From a virus, in the IMG/VR virus record IMGVR_UViG_3300025168_000413, positions 1-30,371 of that record: a stretch of 30,371 bases of DNA, one strand, 5' to 3'. Under the pieces are notes generated by a model. It ran no database searches. It saw nothing but the letters and a program-made list of their open reading frames with translations, and was not told the DNA's origin. Below, piece by piece: positions 25,059 to 30,371 of this stretch. Within the stretch, counting starts at the first letter, position 1; every line of letters starts with the position of its first letter. Both the position numbers and the translations under genes were made by a program.

Positions 25059-26186
25059 TCACTTAAGGTCACGGATTGAACCTTGACCTCCAAAGAATGT
25101 TGTCCAAACTTCACCCATTGTTCGGTAAAGTCCCTCTTGTCCGAGGCGGTTGACAGCGAACGGGTCGCCAGTTTCAATTCCGCTTTCAAAGTATTGAGTT
25201 GGTTTTGCAGTAGAGAAGTATGTGTAGTCAGTGTCGAGCATGTAGATTCTGCTGATACCGTCGCTTGACATCTCCTTGGTTGGGATGATAGGAACACCGT
25301 TGTATGTTGCAACAATGAAACCAGCCTCAACACCGGGAACGCCCTTAACACCGTTGAAGGTAGGGACGACTCTCTTTTCCTCCATGAATCGCTGTTGCGA
25401 TTGTAGAAGTTGTTGAATACGCATCAAGGTATCATACCCAGTAAGCATAACTTTCGGGTTACCTCCTCTTTCCCAAACGAGACGGAAAGTCTCATCCAAG
25501 TGGTCGAGTGAAAGAGTTCTGTTGGTAGAACCACTGTCAGCAGAGTCTTCTGCGAAAGCCCATGTGTTGTCACTGCGGTTGATGGAGTAAATGTCTTCAT
25601 CGTTTGTATCGTAGTGAGTTCCGGAGGTCATGCTGTTGTTTCCAGTAGTGATTCGGTCAAGAGACTCGATGTCGTTTCCTGCAACAGTTGTAACATCAGT
25701 AGTGAGCATATCGTTGATGTGCTCTGCGTGATGCTTACCCATTTCTTCTTTCAAGACTGAGCGAATGTCGCCAAGTCCATCGTCCTTGTCGTTAAGGAAA
25801 ATTGCTGTTTCGGACATATCGAACGAGTGTGCGATTGTCTTTGGCTTTGCGGCCACATTTTGGAAGGTAGGTTTGGTGGTGTCCGGAAGAGTTCCGTTTT
25901 CTGCGATACCGCCGCCAACTGTCTTAGAAGGCTTTGCGGTGACGACACGCCATCCACTGCGGTCCCAAGGCTTCTTAGGTAGAATACTGAATGCGTTGAA
26001 CTCTTGGTTCAACTGAGACCAAACTTTGCGACCGTAAATTGCTTGGTAGGTTCCAGCGGTGGTGCTCAAGAGTGGTGCGTCTGCTTTCAATAGTTCGCTA
26101 CCACTGTAGGAGTAGCCCATCGAAGAGCCTGCACCGTAGTAGTATCGTTCCATATCGTTAATTGTTCTCATGTAATTTCTTGCCAT
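25059..26186 (-). CDS. Major capsid protein, HK97 fold (375 aa)
   Basis: This protein builds the capsid shell. It has the order expected of HK97-fold capsid proteins: N-arm; a loop region with WDRSGWRVVTAKPSKTVGGG; a spine helix (LGDIRSVLKEEMGKHHAEHI); the A-domain (LDHLDETFRLVWERGGNPK); and the closing TTFFGGQGSIRDLK. At 375 residues it is the normal size. It lies directly after the protease-scaffold gene, as in many HK97-type operons. There is no long N-terminal delta domain; a protease site near residues 30-40 (before LLSTTAGTY) is possible but unproven. The start ATG 26186 has a strong AGGAGATGA site within the duplicated leader, consistent with heavy translation. Family assignment is by fold pattern and gene order rather than a specific match. 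Confidence 0.85.
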   Translation of the reverse strand: MARNYMRTINDMERYYYGAGSSMGYSYSGSELLKADAPLLSTTAGTYQAIYGRKVWSQLNQEFNAFSILPKKPWDRSGWRVVTAKPSKTVGGGIAENGTLPDTTKPTFQNVAAKPKTIAHSFDMSETAIFLNDKDDGLGDIRSVLKEEMGKHHAEHINDMLTTDVTTVAGNDIESLDRITTGNNSMTSGTHYDTNDEDIYSINRSDNTWAFAEDSADSGSTNRTLSLDHLDETFRLVWERGGNPKVMLTGYDTLMRIQQLLQSQQRFMEEKRVVPTFNGVKGVPGVEAGFIVATYNGVPIIPTKEMSSDGISRIYMLDTDYTYFSTAKPTQYFESGIETGDPFAVNRLGQEGLYRTMGEVWTTFFGGQGSIRDLK

Positions 26187-26208
26187 AATTTTTCATCTCC
26201 TATATTTT
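26180..26208 (-). repeat. Duplicated capsid-gene leader, copy 1
   Basis: This 29-bp unit ends in the first codons of the capsid gene and contains AGGAGATGA 10 nt before ATG 26186. It is identical to the unit before the 156-residue gene, in direct orientation, 1,162 bp away. The similarity stops after the AT-rich tract. Confidence 0.9.
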
Positions 26209-26214
26209 TTTTGC

Positions 26215-27060
26215 TTATTGTTGCCAAACGCTACCTGCGAGGCGGTGAACATCGTCCCAATCCATGTTACCAAGGTCTTGGGTTGAAGGGATTGCAACAG
26301 TAGAAGCCGACTTGCGTAGTTCTACTCCTGTTGAGGCAGAGTTGCCTATGTTGTCAATTCGACCACTGAGGTCGCTCAAAGCCTTCTCAATGTTTGCAAG
26401 AGGTGTTCTTGCGTCGAAAGAAGAAGCGGCTCGGTGGTCTGCTTCTGCGGTCATCTCCTTTGAAAGTCTGTCAGCGAAGACAGAGCCAAGGTTGGATTTG
26501 AATTGTTCTTCAAGACTTGCGGCCTTGTAGACTTCGTAAGCGGCTTCAAGGTCGGATGCACTGACTGCTTCGGGAGAGAGGTAGCCTTTTGCGACTGCCT
26601 TTCCACTACCACTGTTGAGTTTGCCGATTGCACCAGTTGACGGGTTTCCGCCTTCTTGCGCTCGTCCTTTAACTTGACCGGCGAAGTAATCTGCACCGTC
26701 TCCGATTTGTTCCGGAGTGGAGCCGAGGTTTGCCTTGTTGATGTCATCGAAATGAGTGCGTGCACCGGAAATATCTACACCTTGAGATTTCAAGGTGTTT
26801 TCCATCCAGTTCAAATAATCAGTAGTGATTACATCGCTGTATTCACTCTTTGCATACATTCCTTCTTTTGCGTCTTTGTCGGCCATTTTCTCACCTTCGT
26901 CTTTTTTGTCTTCGTCGTCTTTAGACTCTTTAGGCTTGTCTTCTGCCTCGTCTTTTTTGTCTTGCATAAACGGAGGCATTTCTTTCTCCATAGTGTCAAG
27001 TCGTCCATTCAATCTGTCAAGCACTGTGGAGAGTTCTCCTAATACATTATTATCGTTCAT
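26215..27060 (-). CDS. Scaffolding protein from internal in-frame start (281 aa)
   Basis: Met180 of the protease fusion is preceded by AAGGAGG with 8 nt spacing, a better ribosome site than that of the full-length gene, and the codon ATG begins just where the protease domain ends (RILKEDTHM then NDNN). Internal scaffold starts are known in lambda (C/Nu3) and in herpesvirus protease-scaffold genes. The product would be the coiled-coil plus charged scaffold without the protease. It is inferred, not demonstrated, since both features could arise by chance in Lys-Glu codons. Confidence 0.6.
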   Translation of the reverse strand: MNDNNVLGELSTVLDRLNGRLDTMEKEMPPFMQDKKDEAEDKPKESKDDEDKKDEGEKMADKDAKEGMYAKSEYSDVITTDYLNWMENTLKSQGVDISGARTHFDDINKANLGSTPEQIGDGADYFAGQVKGRAQEGGNPSTGAIGKLNSGSGKAVAKGYLSPEAVSASDLEAAYEVYKAASLEEQFKSNLGSVFADRLSKEMTAEADHRAASSFDARTPLANIEKALSDLSGRIDNIGNSASTGVELRKSASTVAIPSTQDLGNMDWDDVHRLAGSVWQQ

Positions 27061-27597
27061 ATGTGTGTCCTCCTTCAATATACGGAATGTCGCCTCCGGG
27101 TTAATACCTTTCTCGCAAATGGTGACCTCGTGCAGTTCCAGTTTGGAGATTTCAGTGTAATCGCCGTGGCTATTATCACTCTTACGCATTCTCTTGAATG
27201 CTTGTCCTCCAATACTGAAACCTCTAAGGGCTCCTTTGCGAATCTCATTGGCTACTTCACGAGCCTTTTCGATGTCATCTCGGAGGCGAATGACAACAAA
27301 CATACCTGCGTCGTCAACTCCGGATTTCCAAACACGACCATCATTGTCCGTGTAGTTGTTAATGACTTCTCCGACTTGTATGTTAGAGTGTGCAAGTTGC
27401 ACATTACGGAAACCGTCTGCTTTCATGAATCCATCAAAAGCATCCCTTAGTGCGCCTCTTGTAATAAGGTCGCCTTGTTTGTCGACCATTTCAACTGACG
27501 CATAGCCAGCGATAACAAGGTCGTTGTCCGACTTAACAATGCTGATGTTCCCACTGTGCTCGACAGGGGATGTTCGCAGGGTAAGAGCGGAAGCCAT
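26215..27597 (-). CDS. Prohead protease fused to scaffolding domain (460 aa)
   Basis: The first ~175 residues are an HK97-type prohead serine protease (peptidase family S78-like). Visible motifs are AGYASVEMVDKQGDLITRGA, the likely catalytic His70 in NVQLAHSN, the likely nucleophile Ser128 in ALRGFSIGG, and the segment LELHEVTICEKGINPEA, where H156 or E157 may complete the active site. Residues about 180-460 form a scaffold: a coiled coil (ELSTVLDRLNGRLDTMEKEM), a highly charged Lys/Asp/Glu linker (about 208-245), and a helical C-terminus containing ALSDLSGRIDNIG. The protease cleaves scaffold and capsid proteins as the prohead matures. A strong internal start at 27060 could make scaffold alone. 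Start ATG 27597 has only a weak GAGGTC ribosome site. The capsid gene follows 28 bp later. Confidence 0.85.
   Translation of the reverse strand: MASALTLRTSPVEHSGNISIVKSDNDLVIAGYASVEMVDKQGDLITRGALRDAFDGFMKADGFRNVQLAHSNIQVGEVINNYTDNDGRVWKSGVDDAGMFVVIRLRDDIEKAREVANEIRKGALRGFSIGGQAFKRMRKSDNSHGDYTEISKLELHEVTICEKGINPEATFRILKEDTHMNDNNVLGELSTVLDRLNGRLDTMEKEMPPFMQDKKDEAEDKPKESKDDEDKKDEGEKMADKDAKEGMYAKSEYSDVITTDYLNWMENTLKSQGVDISGARTHFDDINKANLGSTPEQIGDGADYFAGQVKGRAQEGGNPSTGAIGKLNSGSGKAVAKGYLSPEAVSASDLEAAYEVYKAASLEEQFKSNLGSVFADRLSKEMTAEADHRAASSFDARTPLANIEKALSDLSGRIDNIGNSASTGVELRKSASTVAIPSTQDLGNMDWDDVHRLAGSVWQQ
27069..27074 (-). promoter_or_regulatory. Internal ribosome binding site for scaffold
   Basis: AGGAGG, the full consensus core, lies 8 nt before the in-frame ATG 27060 inside the protease gene. 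It decides the proposed scaffold start. Confidence 0.65.
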
Positions 27598-27627
27598 TGA
27601 CCTCTACACAACGGTCATACTATTTAA

Positions 27628-30371
27628 TCAAGTATGAAATACAGCCTTATCCGAATCAATCTCTAAGACCCCTTCTTTGGTAGGTATAGTCTTGCGCTTA
27701 GCAGGCTCTTCGTCATCCATTTCGGGCTCAATATCGGAGTCTTCTCCGGGTCGTTTTCTGTTGTCAAAATCCGGCATAGTCTTTGAATCATGGAGATTTG
27801 TCGGACCTGTAGGTGATTCTATAGGAGTGGCATAGTCAAAGCCCAATCCCTTAGCACCTGCATTTGATGCACCCACTGCACCTACGCTACTTTTGAGAAA
27901 CTTGTCAATGAACTGTAAGCCCTTGACAAGAACTTTTTTCTTTTCGTTTTCTTTCCACCAATCGGAGTCTTCTACTTTCTTAGGCTCAATCAAAGGTTCC
28001 GCTTCGCCCTGTGTTTCATTGACTTCTTCTTTTTCAGCAATCTCTAAACCTGCTTTGAGAAGAGCACCTGCTACAGGAGACCAATAAGAACGCTGACTTT
28101 CAGCAAGGCGAATGACATAATCACTCTTGGCTAAAGGAGAATGAACCATCCAATTTTGTCCGGATTGAGTGCACTTGTAAAGCACATCACCTTGCGGCAT
28201 AGATACACGGATGCCCGACTTCGCTCTTTGGACTTCACATAACCACTGCACATCATTTGACTTGGCAAGCATACCAAGTGTTTCTCTACTGACAAGTCCT
28301 TCGCCTTCTGCTTCTTCGATAATTTTAGAGGCTGTCAATGTGAATACGCTATCTCCGTCAGCGGATTCAACTTCACTCACATTAGCGGCATTGACCTTTA
28401 CATGGTCTCCCTCATTGAACTTTTCCGGACTGTTGAACACTACGCCTACATCCATGTATGTTTCACCTTGAGACTCTACTGCTCTGTCACCTATTCTCTC
28501 ATCTCTTGTAATAGGACCAGTTCCGAGCCTGTAAGTGTAAGGGTTACTACCTCTTCTTTCAAGCACTCTCAAAACAACATCGTTACCGGGCTTGAGAAGA
28601 ACCCACTTAGGATGACGCAATTCACCGGCCATGTAAACAGACTTTGCATCTCTAAGAAGGAGGTCTTCATACTCTTCACTTAGATTCTCAACTATACCTT
28701 TCAGCCCTTCATCGTCAGTCAGTCTCGTATCGCTGGCACTGGGAACATGTATGTTCTCAACGCCCTCCATACCTCCTCGCAGTATTTTGATTCTGTCGGA
28801 AAGAACGACACTGTGGACTTCTTTCTCAGCAAACTCTATCACATCGAAAATGTAGTAACCGTCTTCTAATTTGATAACATCAGCGTGAAAGTCCTCGTCT
28901 GTTACTTGCTTGAAGTTCTTCTCGTCTTCATCACTAAGCGTAAATGAAGAAGTTACTTCGTCATCCTCTTTCTTGACAAAGCCTCTTTCGCCCTCCGGCA
29001 TATGAGATACTATCCAATCTCCGCTGAATCCTCTTAACTCTTTGAGGTCGTCAATTTCAAAAATGCGATGCATTGGTTGAAGGAGGGGAACTTTCGGCCC
29101 CAACTCCTTACGGATTATATCCGGATTGGTGAGATTGGCTAAGTTGTCATGTGACTTAGTAGGCGACAACTTGTCGGTATTACGAGTAAGACCAATTGAG
29201 TTTGGCTTGAACTGCGGACCCATTATATCAACCCTATTGAGTCTCTCTCTATTACTTTGATGTTCGGGATGAAAGCGCATATCCATCCATGATTGAGGCA
29301 AACTCAAAGCATGCCAAAACTTCGCCAAAGGTTGAATGAGCCTTGTCTTGTTCTTTTGAGGGTCAGCAGGCGTGATGTTGACATTGCCGTTTCTTGATAT
29401 TCTGTATGTAAAGTTGGGGCTGAACTCATCTCCAAACTCATGTCGGAAACCAGTTGAGTTGTAAACACTGTGAACAGAATGAGCATCCGGACCGAACTGG
29501 TCGACAGGCACACCTGTTATCCCATGCACTTTTTGCGACACTTGTTGAGGCGGTTCAACATTTGGTAAGTCTGTCATTATCGAATTAAGTTTCTGCATAA
29601 CATTCCAGTAATCATTTTCAGCCTTATGCATACTACCACCAGTGCTTTTTGATGGCCTTGTTTCATGTATGGTCTCCCCGTTATTGTCTGTCTTTCGCTG
29701 TCGACGAGGGTCGCTGTTGTAAGCAAGGTGGTGATGAATACCAAGTTGAGAGTTTCTTTCTTTTGCCGAAGCATGACCTATGTTGTTGTAAAGACCGTTA
29801 ATCGTTTTCAAGAAGTCAGTATCTCTCGCTCCTTTTCTTAACTTAAGAGACTCAAGAGCCTTGTCTATATCGAGGTCGGGATGAAGTTGCTCAACATACT
29901 GCTTCATTGTCATGACAGACGGAGAGTATGTGGGGTCTTGTAGGAGTTGAGGTATAATGTTATTCTCAATATAATCTAAAGCGGTCTTTCTATGATACTC
30001 GTTATTCGGGTCAAGTCCAAGGCTTTCGATAAAGCCATCTCTGTCTTGCAAAGCCTGTATACCCGCTTTGTTTGAATGTCCTGCCAAAGCATGCTTTACA
30101 CCTGTGCCAATATCAACTTGGCCTTGGTGCCCGTCTTCTGTATACTGGTGACTGGCCTTTGTATGTATACCGTGTTGCTCATGAGGAACTGTGTTGAGAT
30201 AATCATTTGCCATCATAGCGAACATTCTCATGTTTGCTTCGGCAGTTTCATGGTCGAGGTCGGGATTAAAAATATGATTGTAAAGTGCAGGGTCTTCTTG
30301 AATCATACGCTGTAAGTGCGCTCCCGATTGGCTGATTGCACCTGTATCAGCACGCAGTCTGTCTTCAAGTA
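27628..30371 (-). CDS. Large protein of unknown function upstream of protease (5' end beyond window)
   Basis: The open frame continues through the right edge without a stop: 21 codons precede the first ATG (30306) and read like protein (LEDRLRADTGAISQSGAHLQ), so the gene probably starts outside the window. At least 913 residues are visible. The first ~250 residues are helical; a middle part is basic and aromatic (RLIQPLAKFWHALSLPQSWM), and then comes an acidic, strand-rich part (FAEKEVHSVVLSDRIKILRG). The last ~130 residues are charged and probably disordered. I do not recognise a portal, terminase or MuF-type motif. The gene lies where portal or head-morphogenesis genes normally stand, directly upstream of the protease, so a head-assembly role is inferred only from position. 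A 30-bp gap separates it from the protease gene. Confidence 0.75.
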   Translation of the reverse strand, partial: LEDRLRADTGAISQSGAHLQRMIQEDPALYNHIFNPDLDHETAEANMRMFAMMANDYLNTVPHEQHGIHTKASHQYTEDGHQGQVDIGTGVKHALAGHSNKAGIQALQDRDGFIESLGLDPNNEYHRKTALDYIENNIIPQLLQDPTYSPSVMTMKQYVEQLHPDLDIDKALESLKLRKGARDTDFLKTINGLYNNIGHASAKERNSQLGIHHHLAYNSDPRRQRKTDNNGETIHETRPSKSTGGSMHKAENDYWNVMQKLNSIMTDLPNVEPPQQVSQKVHGITGVPVDQFGPDAHSVHSVYNSTGFRHEFGDEFSPNFTYRISRNGNVNITPADPQKNKTRLIQPLAKFWHALSLPQSWMDMRFHPEHQSNRERLNRVDIMGPQFKPNSIGLTRNTDKLSPTKSHDNLANLTNPDIIRKELGPKVPLLQPMHRIFEIDDLKELRGFSGDWIVSHMPEGERGFVKKEDDEVTSSFTLSDEDEKNFKQVTDEDFHADVIKLEDGYYIFDVIEFAEKEVHSVVLSDRIKILRGGMEGVENIHVPSASDTRLTDDEGLKGIVENLSEEYEDLLLRDAKSVYMAGELRHPKWVLLKPGNDVVLRVLERRGSNPYTYRLGTGPITRDERIGDRAVESQGETYMDVGVVFNSPEKFNEGDHVKVNAANVSEVESADGDSVFTLTASKIIEEAEGEGLVSRETLGMLAKSNDVQWLCEVQRAKSGIRVSMPQGDVLYKCTQSGQNWMVHSPLAKSDYVIRLAESQRSYWSPVAGALLKAGLEIAEKEEVNETQGEAEPLIEPKKVEDSDWWKENEKKKVLVKGLQFIDKFLKSSVGAVGASNAGAKGLGFDYATPIESPTGPTNLHDSKTMPDFDNRKRPGEDSDIEPEMDDEEPAKRKTIPTKEGVLEIDSDKAVFHT

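Noticed and set aside
1-30371. CRISPR array, tRNA genes, insertion sequence or attachment site
   Set aside because: No regular repeat-spacer series, no tRNA-like cloverleaf, no transposase and no terminal repeats were noticed; coding is nearly continuous.

Overview
This window is one block of genes, all on the minus strand and read from right to left. It is almost completely coding: gaps between genes are 0-45 bp and many neighbours overlap by 1-4 bp. It looks like the virion-structure region of a tailed double-stranded DNA virus (class Caudoviricetes; HK97-type capsid) or a closely related provirus. No host gene, integrase, tRNA or plus-strand gene was found. The host cannot be identified. 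The strong GAGGTGA-type ribosome binding sites and TTG starts fit an archaeal or bacterial host, and the protein style resembles uncultured marine viruses, but that is inference.

Head region (right end, about 30.4-23.0 kb). A large protein of unknown function, cut by the right edge, sits in the slot usually held by the portal. It is followed by a prohead protease fused to a scaffold (with a strong internal start for scaffold alone), the HK97-fold major capsid protein, and five small genes: a possible capsid accessory protein, a HeH/LEM-like protein, a beta-rich protein, a 72-residue protein and a zinc-ribbon protein. The capsid gene and the gene after it carry an identical 29-bp leader.

Neck and tail region (about 23.0-17.7 kb). 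A head-tail adaptor and a tail-terminator-like protein come first, then an unusually large tail-tube candidate. Three tiny genes in the tail-assembly-chaperone position follow, then a 139-residue protein whose end resembles the tail end of a tape-measure protein. No normal-length tape measure and no sheath are seen, so a short or unusual non-contractile tail is inferred.

Distal tail/adhesion region (about 17.7 kb to the left edge). Two tandem paralogues share their N- and C-terminal regions but differ in the middle (one carries a LamG/concanavalin-like domain). They are followed by one uninterrupted reading frame of at least 4,367 codons running off the left edge. It begins with another LamG-like domain and holds duplicated glycine-rich beta modules, and is probably a giant tail fibre or adhesin.

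The strongest sequence-wide signal is not a gene. By manual reading, the palindromes GATC, AGCT and ACGT never occur, and GTAC occurs only three times, while CATG, TGCA and TCGA are common. About a hundred of each would be expected by chance. This suggests strong selection by several restriction systems in the host. The most unusual architectural features are the giant gene, the missing tape measure, and small beta modules shared among different virion proteins.
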